DNA of 64,000 bases from Parvibaculum sp. (lineage in GTDB: Bacteria > Pseudomonadota > Alphaproteobacteria > Parvibaculales > Parvibaculaceae): the NCBI RefSeq assembly GCF_019635935.1, contig NZ_JAHBYN010000001.1, positions 1,240,001 through 1,304,000 on the forward strand. The letters run 5' to 3'. Position 1 is the stretch's first letter, and each line of letters begins with the position of its first letter. This document shows positions 44,187 through 52,753 of the stretch, one piece after another. The notes under the pieces are model-generated. The model was not told the DNA's origin. It did not search any database and worked only from the letters and a program-made list of their open reading frames with translations. The translations under genes were made by a program, and so were the position numbers.

Positions 44187-45068
44187 CTATCCGCCGCCGA
44201 GCCGCGTCTCCACCAGCGCCCGCAGTTCCGCGAGTTCCTTGCGCAGCGCGTGGACGCCCTCAAGCGTCGCCTCGCGTTCGGCATGCGCGCGGCGTTCGAT
44301 TTCCGCGCGTTCGGCGCGGGCGCGCGCCTCGCGTTCGTCCTGGGCGCGGGTGTGTTCCTCCTCGTGCAGCGCCTGCATCGAATTGACGATGATGGCGATG
44401 AAGAGGTTGAGCACCATGAAGCTCGTCATCACGATGAAGGGGACGAAGAAAATCCAGGCGTAGGGGTAGACCTCCATCACCGGGCGGACGATGCCCATCG
44501 ACCAGCTTTCGAGCGTCATGATCTGGAAGAGCGAATACATCGATCCGCCGATGGTGCCGAACCAGTCGGGGAAGCTGGCGCCGAAGAGCTTGGTCGCGAG
44601 CACCGCACCGACATAGAAAACGAGGAACAGCACCGCGATGATCGAGCCCATGCCGGGCAATGCGCCGATCAGCGAGGCGATAACCTTGCGCAGCGACGGC
44701 ACGACGGAGAGGAGCCGCAGCACGCGCAGGATGCGCAGCGCGCGCAACACCGAGAACGGCCCCGCCGCCGGCACCAGCGCGATGGCGACGATGATGAAGT
44801 CGAAGACGTTCCATCCGTCGGTGAAGAAGCGCCAGCGCCGGGCATAGAGCTTCAGCGCGAGTTCGACGACGAAAATCGAAAGCGCGATGCGGTCGAGCGC
44901 GATCAGCAAAGGCCCGGCCGCCTGCATCGCCGAGGCGGAGGTTTCAAGGCCGAGCGTCACCGCATTGACCAGAATGACCGCGGTGGCGAAATGCTGGAAC
45001 AGCGGCCGCTCGACAAGCGCCGCGACGCGGGCGCGCAAGGACGCCGGTTGGGGTTCGGTCGTCGTCAT
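44187..45068 (-). CDS. BacNav-type voltage-gated sodium channel
   Basis: 293 residues, six-helix single-domain channel. S4 voltage sensor RALRILRVLRLLSVVPSLRK has arginines at every third position. The pore loop reads TLESWSMG, the selectivity signature of prokaryotic sodium channels (NaChBac TLESW). S6 is FMVLNLFIAIIVNSMQAL, followed by a cytoplasmic coiled coil (RAERAEIERRAHAEREATLE) used for tetramerisation. The inner-membrane channel probably passes Na+. The start at MTTTEPQPASL is chosen over a longer frame. A copy of its 3' end is present at 41307-41424. Confidence 0.92.
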   Translation of the reverse strand: MTTTEPQPASLRARVAALVERPLFQHFATAVILVNAVTLGLETSASAMQAAGPLLIALDRIALSIFVVELALKLYARRWRFFTDGWNVFDFIIVAIALVPAAGPFSVLRALRILRVLRLLSVVPSLRKVIASLIGALPGMGSIIAVLFLVFYVGAVLATKLFGASFPDWFGTIGGSMYSLFQIMTLESWSMGIVRPVMEVYPYAWIFFVPFIVMTSFMVLNLFIAIIVNSMQALHEEEHTRAQDEREARARAERAEIERRAHAEREATLEGVHALRKELAELRALVETRLGGG

Positions 45069-45073
45069 GGGGT

Positions 45074-45709
45074 TCACACCAGATGCTTGACCATGCGGAT
45101 ATGCGGGGGCACGGCGTGGGAGGCGGCGATCTTGGGCACCGTGGTTTCGGCAAGCCGCTCGAGCCCCATGCGCTCGTAGAAGCGCACCGCCGGGTTGACG
45201 CTCGCGACATCGAGATGGAGCGACGCGCAGCCGGCGGCCCTGGCGCGCGCGAAACAATCGAGAAGCAGCTTTTCGCCGATGCCGCGGCCGCGCGCTTCAG
45301 GGTGCGCGGAGAGGAAAAGCAGGTACCACGCATCGTCCGGCACTTCGGGAAAGAGCCAGGGGATGTGTCCGGCGACGGTGGGGAGATGCGCCAGCAGCTC
45401 CGGCGTTCCCATCTCGGCCATCGCCATCATGCCGGTGCCGAATTCCTGCGCGTAGAGCGCCTGCGGGAAGCCGAGCGCGATGCCGGCGAGGCGGCCGTCA
45501 TGGAGCGCCGCCCTGGCGTGGACATGCGAGAAAGCCCCGCCTTCGCGGAGCCACAGCGCCGAGGTGATTTTCAGGAAGGTGTCGAAGTCGCGGTTGTAGA
45601 GACAATCGAAGACGTAAGAGCCGGTGTCGTAGATCAGCCTTGCGGCTGTTTCTTCCTCGGCGGGTTCCGCCTCCGCCAGCGTCACCGTCTCCGCATTAAT
45701 GATTGTCAT
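45074..45709 (-). CDS. GNAT family N-acetyltransferase
   Basis: 211 residues. Motif A: LSAHPEARGRGIGEKLLLDC, then SLHLDVASVNPAVRFYERMG. The N-terminal 50 residues are extra compared with short GNATs. Located 5 bp upstream of the sodium channel gene on the same strand, so they are probably co-transcribed. Substrate unknown. Confidence 0.85.
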   Translation of the reverse strand: MTIINAETVTLAEAEPAEEETAARLIYDTGSYVFDCLYNRDFDTFLKITSALWLREGGAFSHVHARAALHDGRLAGIALGFPQALYAQEFGTGMMAMAEMGTPELLAHLPTVAGHIPWLFPEVPDDAWYLLFLSAHPEARGRGIGEKLLLDCFARARAAGCASLHLDVASVNPAVRFYERMGLERLAETTVPKIAASHAVPPHIRMVKHLV

Positions 45710-45843
45710 GCCGCACTCCCGTTAAATTCGGGGGCGACATTAGCCCAAAGCCATGGCGCGGGGGAACCCGTGGAGGGCTCCCCCGTCCTTCATGGCCACC
45801 TAGGGGTGTGCGTCCGGGTTGACGCCTAAGGCTGCCATGAAAC

Positions 45844-46284
45844 TCAGCAGCCTTTGCCCTGGTAGATGCCTGTCAGCACCTGACGGCGCACATCGGCCTG
45901 CTGCGCGCGGGCCTGCGCCTGCTGGCGCTGTTGTTCGGTCAACTGGCCGGCCGCGCCGCCCGCCTGGATCATCGACAGCGCCCCGCCGCCGCCCATATGC
46001 AGGCCGAGCGACTGGGCAATGCCGATGCCGGCATTGGTCAGCTGCGCATTGGACTGGCTCTGATTGGCTTCGGCGACGATCCCGTCCATTTCGCCGATTT
46101 CGGCGAGCAGTTGCTCGCAGCTCTTGTTGCCGTCATTGGCCTGCGAGGCGGAGATCGGCGCGTAGGCCGGCGCGGTGGCGGCGTTTGCCCCCATCATCGC
46201 GGCCTGCGTGCCGGCGCCTGTGGTCTGGCAGCCGGCCAGCATCGCGGCGGCGGCAAGGAGCGCGCATACGGATTTGACGTGCAT
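45844..46284 (-). CDS. Putative lipoprotein, glutamine-rich
   Basis: 146 residues. Signal with lipobox AMLAGC (Cys19). Mature part Ala/Gln-rich, with a hydrophobic GIGIAQSLGLHMGGGGALSM segment and a QLTEQQRQQAQARAQQADVR helix. Two further cysteines (NKSCEQLLAE and the C-terminal GKGC). GGAGGGA precedes the ATG at 46284. Function unknown. Confidence 0.75.
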   Translation of the reverse strand: MHVKSVCALLAAAAMLAGCQTTGAGTQAAMMGANAATAPAYAPISASQANDGNKSCEQLLAEIGEMDGIVAEANQSQSNAQLTNAGIGIAQSLGLHMGGGGALSMIQAGGAAGQLTEQQRQQAQARAQQADVRRQVLTGIYQGKGC

Positions 46285-46405
46285 CGGAATTCCCTCCGGG
46301 AAAGACGCCGAACCGGCACCCCATGTCCGGTCGAGATCGTCTGGAGAGAGTCCTAGCGGCGGGCAGGCGCCGCCTGAATAGTGCAAATGGACCAAGGCCT
46401 GAGCG

Positions 46406-48238
46406 TTAACGGGCCAGGAGGTCGTAATAGAGCTCGCGTATCTGTTCGAGAAGGAGGTGCCCCATGCCCGGAAAGGTCCGGAGTTCCTCGACCTTGAGGT
46501 TGGTCCGCGCGAGCTGCGCCTTCATTTCGTCGAGCGGGATGACACCGTCCTCCTCGCCATGCAGCAAATGGACCGGCGCCGTCACGCCCGAAAAATCCGG
46601 CTGCGCCATGCGCAGCAACAGATGCGACTCCTGCACAAGCCCCTGCACCGTTTCGCCGATCGACTCCATCGTCTGGTCGATCAGCGACTCGACCAGCGCC
46701 GGATCGCGCTCGATCAATGCGAAATCGGCGGGCGACTTCTCGAAGAAGTGGAACACCAGCGAGCGCATGAAGGGCCGCGACATCTTGGCGCGCAGGATAA
46801 AGAGCGTCGAGTCGAGCAGCCAGGGATGGCGGCGCAGATTGCTGAAGAAGTAATTGACCATGCCGGGCCGGCCTTTGCGCGGCATCGGCGCCTCGAAACG
46901 CGACGTCATCAGCACGATGCGGCGAACCCGCGTCCCGAGATGCGCGGCGGCGAAGAGTCCCAGCGGCACGCTGGAGGAATTGGCGGCAAGCGTGAAGGTG
47001 CCGACGCCGATCGCATCGACAAACAGCTCGACGTCGCGTGCAAAACTCGCATGGGTGAGATCGGGATGGGGCGTCGAGAGGCCGCTGCCCGGCCGCTCGA
47101 GAACGACGAGGCGCAAGCCGCGCGTTTCGGCCGCCTCGACGTCTTCCGACGCGACCAGCGAACTTCCAAGCGGGCTCCGAAGCATCAGAACCGCAGGCCC
47201 CGCCGGATCGCCATATTCGCGATAACAGAGACGCCGCCCGTCCGGCAGCGCGACGAAGCGGCGCGGCACCGCCGCAGGGTTGGACACAGGCGCGCCTGCA
47301 TCGAGATCGGCCACCGGCTGGTCGAGCTGGATGAAGGCCGCGAGCTGCGACAATTCCGTCAGATGGCGGATCAAATCGCTCTGCCGGTTGACGCCGAGTT
47401 TCTCGAATACGCTCTTGATCTGGTTGCGCGCGGTGTTGACCGCGATGTTGAGTTCGGCGGCCGCTTCCTTCAGCGACAGCCCGTCCTTCAGCCGCGCCGC
47501 AAGACGCGCCTCGGCCGGCGTCAGCCCGAAAGTCTCGCGATAGATCTGCGCCTCGTCCGCCGCCGCCCCGCGGTCGGGCGCAACGAAAACGAGCGCCCCC
47601 TTGCGCGCCGGCTGGACGAGCCCGAGCCGGCGGCGCAGCGCATCGGGCACCTGCGTTTCGGCGACGACATAGCCGAAAACCGCTTCCTCGCCGCTCTCCG
47701 CGACGAGCCGCAGCAGCGCCGGACCTTCGCTGGCGCCTTCTTTCCCGATCGAAGCGGCAAGCGCCCGGAAGCGCGCCGCGTTTTCAGGGTCGGCGAACGA
47801 AAGACGCGCGCCGGTTTCGAGCGTGCCGCAATAGGGCCGGAGCATCGCCGCCGCCGCATCGGAAACATCGAGCACACGCATGTCGCGGCCGATGACGAGA
47901 TGGCAATAGCTCGGCGCGGGCGCCTCCGCATCCGGCGTGTCGTGCAGGCGCTCCGCCAGCATCTCGGCGCGGGCAAGGTGCTGGCGCACGCCTTCGATGA
48001 CGGTGCGCATCTCCTCGTCGTCGCCATTCGAATCGAGATGGGCGAGCAGGGAGCTCATCTCTTCCCAGTTTTCGGGATCGGTCGCATAGGCGTAGATGGC
48101 GTCGAGCGCCATGGCGAGATCGGGCCGGGCGAGATCGGGCCGGGCGAGATCGGGACGCGCCGCCGCGCCGCCCGCCCGCTCCGGCGCTGCGTCGTTCTCA
48201 CGCGAAAGATCGTCGATCCCCGACCCGGTTACTGCCAC
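46406..48238 (-). CDS. LuxR-type HTH regulator fused to an alpha/beta hydrolase domain
   Basis: 610 residues. Order: N-terminal linker with three ARPDL repeats (28-42), PAS-like region (about 108-220; HLVIGRDMRVLDVSDAAAAM), LuxR/GerE HTH (238-293; LTPAEARLAARLKDGLSLKE, INTAVxxQIK-like NTARNQIKSVFEKLGV), then an alpha/beta hydrolase domain (325-610). The hydrolase nucleophile elbow reads AANSSSV instead of GxSxG (residues 419-423), though Asp564 (HGEEDGVIP) and His594 (GMGHLLL) are in place. The fusion suggests a one-component regulator that binds or cleaves a small ester or lactone. Confidence 0.85.
   Translation of the reverse strand: MAVTGSGIDDLSRENDAAPERAGGAAARPDLARPDLARPDLAMALDAIYAYATDPENWEEMSSLLAHLDSNGDDEEMRTVIEGVRQHLARAEMLAERLHDTPDAEAPAPSYCHLVIGRDMRVLDVSDAAAAMLRPYCGTLETGARLSFADPENAARFRALAASIGKEGASEGPALLRLVAESGEEAVFGYVVAETQVPDALRRRLGLVQPARKGALVFVAPDRGAAADEAQIYRETFGLTPAEARLAARLKDGLSLKEAAAELNIAVNTARNQIKSVFEKLGVNRQSDLIRHLTELSQLAAFIQLDQPVADLDAGAPVSNPAAVPRRFVALPDGRRLCYREYGDPAGPAVLMLRSPLGSSLVASEDVEAAETRGLRLVVLERPGSGLSTPHPDLTHASFARDVELFVDAIGVGTFTLAANSSSVPLGLFAAAHLGTRVRRIVLMTSRFEAPMPRKGRPGMVNYFFSNLRRHPWLLDSTLFILRAKMSRPFMRSLVFHFFEKSPADFALIERDPALVESLIDQTMESIGETVQGLVQESHLLLRMAQPDFSGVTAPVHLLHGEEDGVIPLDEMKAQLARTNLKVEELRTFPGMGHLLLEQIRELYYDLLAR
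48114..48158. repeat. Triplicated 15-bp tandem repeat within the LuxR-hydrolase gene
   Basis: GCGAGATCGGGCCGG twice and GCGAGATCGGGACGC once, encoding the ARPDL repeats. In frame, so copy-number change would alter linker length only. Confidence 0.85.
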
Positions 48239-48367
48239 ACGTCACCCCTGACGGATTGCCCGAACGCACCATCGTTCCGGCAAACGGCAGTTTAGGCCGG
48301 TTCAAGCGCCGGGGGGAACCGGTATCGGCAATTAATTGAAGCCCTTACAGGCAAGGTGGTTAAGCGG

Positions 48368-48631
48368 TCAGGCCATCCCCAGCGCGCTGAGATAAAGCTC
48401 GAGGATCGCTTCCTGCTCCTGCCGTTCGGCCTTGTCCTGCTTGCGGATGCGCACGACCTGACGGAGCGTCTTGGTGTCGAAACCGTTGCCCTTGGCTTCG
48501 GCATAGACTTCCTTGATGTCGTTGGCGAGCGCCGCTTTTTCTTCTTCGAGACGCTCGATGCGCTCGACGATGGACCGGAGCTGGTCCCTTGCGACGCCGC
48601 CATTGTTCACGGGTGTATTGCCGTCCGCCAT
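48368..48631 (-). CDS. gapR: GapR family DNA-binding protein (DUF2312)
   Basis: 87 residues: [40 protein letters not shown] and [20 protein letters not shown]. This is the standard DUF2312/GapR sequence. In Caulobacter, GapR clamps overtwisted DNA ahead of replication forks and RNA polymerase. A short cytoplasmic dimer; a good hallmark of Alphaproteobacteria. Confidence 0.95.
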   Translation of the reverse strand: MADGNTPVNNGGVARDQLRSIVERIERLEEEKAALANDIKEVYAEAKGNGFDTKTLRQVVRIRKQDKAERQEQEAILELYLSALGMA

Positions 48632-48745
48632 GCTGCGCCGCTCCGTTTACTTACGATAAATTGAAGGCCGCGACCGTAGCCGCAAGCCGTGCGGCGGGCA
48701 ATATCGCCGCGCGAGAAAGCTGTGGATAGTCGGCGTGGACCGGCG

Positions 48746-49048
48746 CTACCCGTGCGATTTTTTCTGCGCCGCTTCGAAGGCGGCAAGCTGTTCGGGCGTC
48801 GCGTCGGCCTGGTGCTTCGCCTTCCACTGCGCGAAAGGCTCGCCATAAACGATCTCGCGCGCTTCGTCCTTTGTGAGCTTGAGGCCTTTCGCCTCGGCCG
48901 CCTCGCGATACCAGTCGGCCAGACAGTTGCGGCAGAAACCGGCAAGGATCATCAGGTCGATATTCTGCACGTCGGTGCGTGCGCCGAGATGTTCGACAAG
49001 CCGGCGAAAGGCCGCCGCCTCAAGTTCGGTGCGTGTCGTCTGATCCAT
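48746..49048 (-). CDS. DUF1244 protein
   Basis: 100 residues: LEAAAFRRLVEHLGARTDVQ, NIDLMILAGFCRNCLADWYR and AKGLKLTKDEAREIVYGEPF. The GFCRNCLxxWY core defines DUF1244, a small family of unknown function known from structural genomics. The C-terminal tail (KAKHQADATPEQLAAFEAAQ) is variable. GGGAGAGCG precedes the ATG at 49048. Confidence 0.85.
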   Translation of the reverse strand: MDQTTRTELEAAAFRRLVEHLGARTDVQNIDLMILAGFCRNCLADWYREAAEAKGLKLTKDEAREIVYGEPFAQWKAKHQADATPEQLAAFEAAQKKSHG

Positions 49049-49083
49049 GATCGCTCTCCCTCGCCCGTCTACAACTCCGGTGT

Positions 49084-49941
49084 CTATACGCCGGATATAG
49101 GTGACGCAGCGTCCGTATGCGAGCCGAAATGACGGATGGCGCGCAGGCCCGGCCGGCCGGCGATCTCGCGCAGAAGCGCCGCATAACGTGCCGCCCATGC
49201 CGCCTGCCCCGCCGCGTCTTCGATCAGGTCCTGACGAATTTCGATCAGCGCATGCGGCAGCCCGCGCGCCGTGCCGTGCCGGTAGAGGCAGTCGTTCTTC
49301 AGACGGCCCGTATAAGGCGCGTTGTCGCCGACGACGAGGCCGGGCTCGGCGCGCAGGCCCGCGATGAGCGGCGCCGCGAGCCGGTCGTCGCGGTCCCAGA
49401 GGATGCCGGTTTGCCAGGCCCGCGCGCGACCACGCCATGAAGGCGTGAAACTGTGCACCGACAGGATGACCGGCACGACGCCCGCTTCTTCCGCCCGCGT
49501 CAGCGCGGCGGCGATCGCCGCATGATAGGGCGCGTGGAACATTGCAATGCGGCGCGCGAATTCATCCGCATCGCGGCTCGCATCGACATCGCGGTTGGCC
49601 GGGATGACGGCGCCGTCCGACAGCTTCATCACGATGGTCGGATCGTCCTCGCCGCGGTTGAGATCGACCAGCAGCCGCGAGAAGCGCGCCAGCACCGCCG
49701 GCGCCCCGAGCGCCCGCGCCAGTTCGCGCGCAACGCCGGCCGCGCCGATGTCCCAGGCGATGTGACGCGAAAATTCCGACGGCGCGAGGCCGAGCGTTCC
49801 GTAACCCGGCGGCAGCGCGTTCGACGCATGGTCGCAGATCACCAGAAAACCGGGATCGGCGTCGCGGTCGAGGAGTTCATAGGGGCAAAGCGCCCCGGCG
49901 GAAGCATCGGCGTCGGGCGCGGCGAGTGGCAAATCGTCCAT
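49084..49941 (-). CDS. N-formylglutamate amidohydrolase family protein
   Basis: 285 residues. FLVICDHASNALPPGYGTLG, HIAWDIGAAGVARELARALG, RLLVDLNRGEDDPTIV, VILSVHSFTPSW and LPHALIEIRQDLI are the family blocks (metal-binding Asp/His residues in CDHASN and HSFTP). Family members hydrolyse N-formylglutamate in histidine degradation, but no hut genes are nearby, so the substrate is unsure. Divergent from the glycerate kinase gene. Confidence 0.85.
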   Translation of the reverse strand: MDDLPLAAPDADASAGALCPYELLDRDADPGFLVICDHASNALPPGYGTLGLAPSEFSRHIAWDIGAAGVARELARALGAPAVLARFSRLLVDLNRGEDDPTIVMKLSDGAVIPANRDVDASRDADEFARRIAMFHAPYHAAIAAALTRAEEAGVVPVILSVHSFTPSWRGRARAWQTGILWDRDDRLAAPLIAGLRAEPGLVVGDNAPYTGRLKNDCLYRHGTARGLPHALIEIRQDLIEDAAGQAAWAARYAALLREIAGRPGLRAIRHFGSHTDAASPISGV

Positions 49942-49985
49942 CGGCGCATTATACCGGAGGCAGGGATGCGGGAGAACGGCCGACC

Positions 49986-51326
49986 ATGACGCGCGCCTAT
50001 CAACAAACGCGAGCCCGGCTGCGCCGCCTCTACGATGCGGCGGTGGAGGCGGCGTTGCCGGTGCATTGCCTGCCGCCGCACCTGCCCGACCCGCCCCAGC
50101 CCGATGCCGGCCGCCTCGTCATTTTCGCCATCGGCAAGGCCGCCGCCTCGATGACCGCGGCGGCCGAGGATTATTACGACCGCAAATTTCCGGGCACCCA
50201 TATCGAGGGCTTGGCGCTGACGCGTTATGGACACGGGGTGCCGACACGCCATGTCGCGGTGGTGGAGGCCGCCCATCCCGTGCCCGACGAGGCGGGCGCG
50301 GCCGCCAGCAAGCGGCTGATGCGCATGGCCGAATGGCTCGGGCCGCACGACCTTGCGCTGGTGCTGCTGTCGGGCGGCGGCTCGGCGCTGACGGCGCTGC
50401 CGGTGGCCGGTATCACGCTGGCCGACGAACAGGTGCTGACGCGCGCGCTTGTCGCATCGGGGCTGCCGATCGCCGACATCAACTGCGTGCGCAAGCATAT
50501 CAGCCGCATCAAGGGCGGCCGACTTGCCGAGGCGATGCATCCGGCGCGTTCGGTGACGCTGGCGATTTCGGATGTGGCCGGCGACGATCCGAGCACCATC
50601 GCCTCGGGACCGACCGTGCCCGACACGACCGCGAAGGCGCGCGCGCTGACGATCCTCGACGAGCTTGCCGGCCTGCCGCCGCATATCCGCGACGCGCTCG
50701 AAGCCGCGCCGGAAACGCCGAAGCCGGATGCCGAATTCTTCGCCCACGCGACATACAAACTCGTCGCCAGTGGTTCGCAGTCGTTGATCGCGGCGGCAAC
50801 GCTGGCGCGCGCCGACGGTTACGAAACGCTGGTGCTGGGCGACAATATCGAGGGCGAGGCCCGCGTGCTGGCGCGCGAACATGCGGGCCTTGTCCGCATG
50901 GCGCAGGGCGAAGGCCGCAAGCTCGCCATCATTTCGGGCGGCGAGGCCGGCGTCACCTTCGGCGATGCTGCCCCCCCAGGCGACGTGGGCGGCAAAGGCG
51001 GCCCGAGCCAGGAATACGCGCTGGCGCTGGCCGTGGCGCTGAAAGGCGCGCCGGGCGTCGCGGCGCTGGCGGGCGACACCGACGGCATCGACGGCGGCGC
51101 GGGCGCGGCCACCGACCCGGCAGGCGCCTTCGTGCTGCCCGACACGGCATCGCGCGCCGACGCCCTGGGTCTCGATGCACCGGGCGCGCTCGACCGCCAC
51201 GACAGCGGCGGCTTTTTCGCCGCCCTCGACGACCTGTTTGTCACAGGCCCGAGTTACACGAATGTCAACGACTTCCGGGTCATACTGGTCGACAATGAAA
51301 TATCCGCAGAGGAAAACCCGTCTTGA
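49986..51326 (+). CDS. Glycerate 2-kinase (GckA/MOFRL type)
   Basis: 446 residues with the N-terminal DUF4147 domain (GRLVIFAIGKAAASMTAAAE, VLLSGGGSALTALPVAGITL, NCVRKHISRIKGGRLAEAM, SDVAGDDPSTIASGPTVPD) and the C-terminal MOFRL domain (GGKGGPSQEYALALAVAL, GDTDGIDGGAGAATDP, HDSGGFFAALDDLFVTGPSY). Makes 2-phosphoglycerate from glycerate and ATP. Homologs are often mis-named hydroxypyruvate reductase. Its stop is shared with the TTG start of pyruvate kinase, consistent with 2-phosphoglycerate feeding to pyruvate. Confidence 0.88.
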   Translation: MTRAYQQTRARLRRLYDAAVEAALPVHCLPPHLPDPPQPDAGRLVIFAIGKAAASMTAAAEDYYDRKFPGTHIEGLALTRYGHGVPTRHVAVVEAAHPVPDEAGAAASKRLMRMAEWLGPHDLALVLLSGGGSALTALPVAGITLADEQVLTRALVASGLPIADINCVRKHISRIKGGRLAEAMHPARSVTLAISDVAGDDPSTIASGPTVPDTTAKARALTILDELAGLPPHIRDALEAAPETPKPDAEFFAHATYKLVASGSQSLIAAATLARADGYETLVLGDNIEGEARVLAREHAGLVRMAQGEGRKLAIISGGEAGVTFGDAAPPGDVGGKGGPSQEYALALAVALKGAPGVAALAGDTDGIDGGAGAATDPAGAFVLPDTASRADALGLDAPGALDRHDSGGFFAALDDLFVTGPSYTNVNDFRVILVDNEISAEENPS

Positions 51327-52753
51327 TTCGCCGCCGCAACGTCAAAATCATCGCCACGCTCGGCCCCGCCTCCGACACGCCGGAAACGATCCGTGCGCTG
51401 TTCGACGCCGGTGCCGATGTCTTCCGGCTCAACATGAGCCATCTCGACCACGAGAATCTGCGCCGCGTCCACGCCGCCGTGCGCGCGGTTGAGGCCGATG
51501 TCGGCCGGCCGATCGGCATTCTTGTCGACCTGCAGGGGCCGAAGCTCAGGGTTGGCGAGATGGCGGCCGGCGGCGCGACGCTGAAACCGGGCGACCGTTT
51601 CCGCTTCGACATGCAAAAGACGCCCGGCACCGCCGAACGCGCGCCGCTGCCGCATCCCGAAATTTTCGAGGCGCTCTCCGAAGGACAGATGCTGCTGCTC
51701 GACGACGGCCGCATCCGCCTGCGCGTGACGAAATGCGGGCCCGATTTCGCCGACGCCGAAGTGCTGGTCGGCGGCACGCTCACCAGCCGCAAGGGCATCA
51801 GCCTGCCCGACACGCTGCTGCCGGTGAAGGCGATGACCGACAAGGACCGGCGCGACTTCGACGCCGCGCTCGATCTCGGCGTCGACTGGGTGGCGCTTTC
51901 CTTCGTTCAGCGCGCCGACGACGTCGCCGAGGTGCGCAAGATCGCGCGCGGACGCGCCGCCGTGCTGGCCAAGATCGAAAAGCCGAAGGCGCTCGAACAT
52001 CTGTCCGACATCATCGACATCGCCGACGCGATCATGGTGGCGCGCGGCGATCTCGGCGTCGAACTGCCGCTGGAGCAGGTGCCGGGCTGGCAGAAGCGGC
52101 TGGTCCGCGCGGCGCGGCGCGCCGGCAAGCCCGTCGTTGTCGCGACGCAGATGCTGGAATCGATGATTACGTCGCCAACGCCGACCCGCGCCGAAGTGTC
52201 CGACGTCGCGACCGCCGTTTTCGAAGGCGCCGACGCCATCATGCTGTCGGCGGAATCGGCGGCCGGCGAATATCCGGTCGAGGCGGTGCGCATGATGAAC
52301 CGCGTCGCGCAATCGGTGGAGGCCGACCCGACCTATCCCGGCATCATCTACGCCCAGCGCGCCGAGCCCGAAGCGACCGGCGCCGACGCCATCAGCGCCG
52401 CCGCGCATTCGGTCGCCGACACGCTGAAGGCCGCGGCCATCGTCTGCTGGACCAATTCGGGTTCGACGGGCCTGCGCGCGGCGCGCGAACGGCCGCTGCT
52501 GCCGATCGTCGTGCTGACGCCGGTGCCGGCGACGGCGCGGCGCCTCGCGCTGGTCTGGGGCCTGCACTGCGTCGTGACGGAAGATGCGCGCGACCTCGAC
52601 GATTTGTCGGACCGCGCCGGCCGCATCGCCTTCCAGGAAGGTTTCGCCCAACCCGGCCAGCGCATCGTCGTGACGGCCGGCGTGCCGCTCGGCACGCCCG
52701 GCGCCACCAACATGCTGCGCGTCGCCTTTGTCGGCCGCCAGCGCGGCGACTAG
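51323..52753 (+). CDS. pyk: Pyruvate kinase
   Basis: 476 residues. RRNVKIIATLGPASDTPETI (N-terminal hallmark), DVFRLNMSHLDHENL, KIEKPKALEHLSDII (catalytic Lys), ADAIMVARGDLGVELPLEQV, VATQMLESMI. Converts PEP and ADP to pyruvate and ATP. TTG start at 51323 overlapping the glycerate kinase stop (TTGA), so it depends on translational coupling. The C-terminal domain is complete. Confidence 0.95.
   Translation: MIRRRNVKIIATLGPASDTPETIRALFDAGADVFRLNMSHLDHENLRRVHAAVRAVEADVGRPIGILVDLQGPKLRVGEMAAGGATLKPGDRFRFDMQKTPGTAERAPLPHPEIFEALSEGQMLLLDDGRIRLRVTKCGPDFADAEVLVGGTLTSRKGISLPDTLLPVKAMTDKDRRDFDAALDLGVDWVALSFVQRADDVAEVRKIARGRAAVLAKIEKPKALEHLSDIIDIADAIMVARGDLGVELPLEQVPGWQKRLVRAARRAGKPVVVATQMLESMITSPTPTRAEVSDVATAVFEGADAIMLSAESAAGEYPVEAVRMMNRVAQSVEADPTYPGIIYAQRAEPEATGADAISAAAHSVADTLKAAAIVCWTNSGSTGLRAARERPLLPIVVLTPVPATARRLALVWGLHCVVTEDARDLDDLSDRAGRIAFQEGFAQPGQRIVVTAGVPLGTPGATNMLRVAFVGRQRGD

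Noticed and set aside
42416-44284. 622-residue form of the exported protein with an Arg-rich start overlapping the channel gene
   Set aside because: The extra N-terminus is the channel gene's 3' end in another frame; the signal peptide and ribosome site mark the start at 44083.
46457-48295. 612-residue plus-strand frame opposite the LuxR-hydrolase gene
   Set aside because: Same shadow pattern (Arg/His/Asp-rich); the minus strand holds intact domains.
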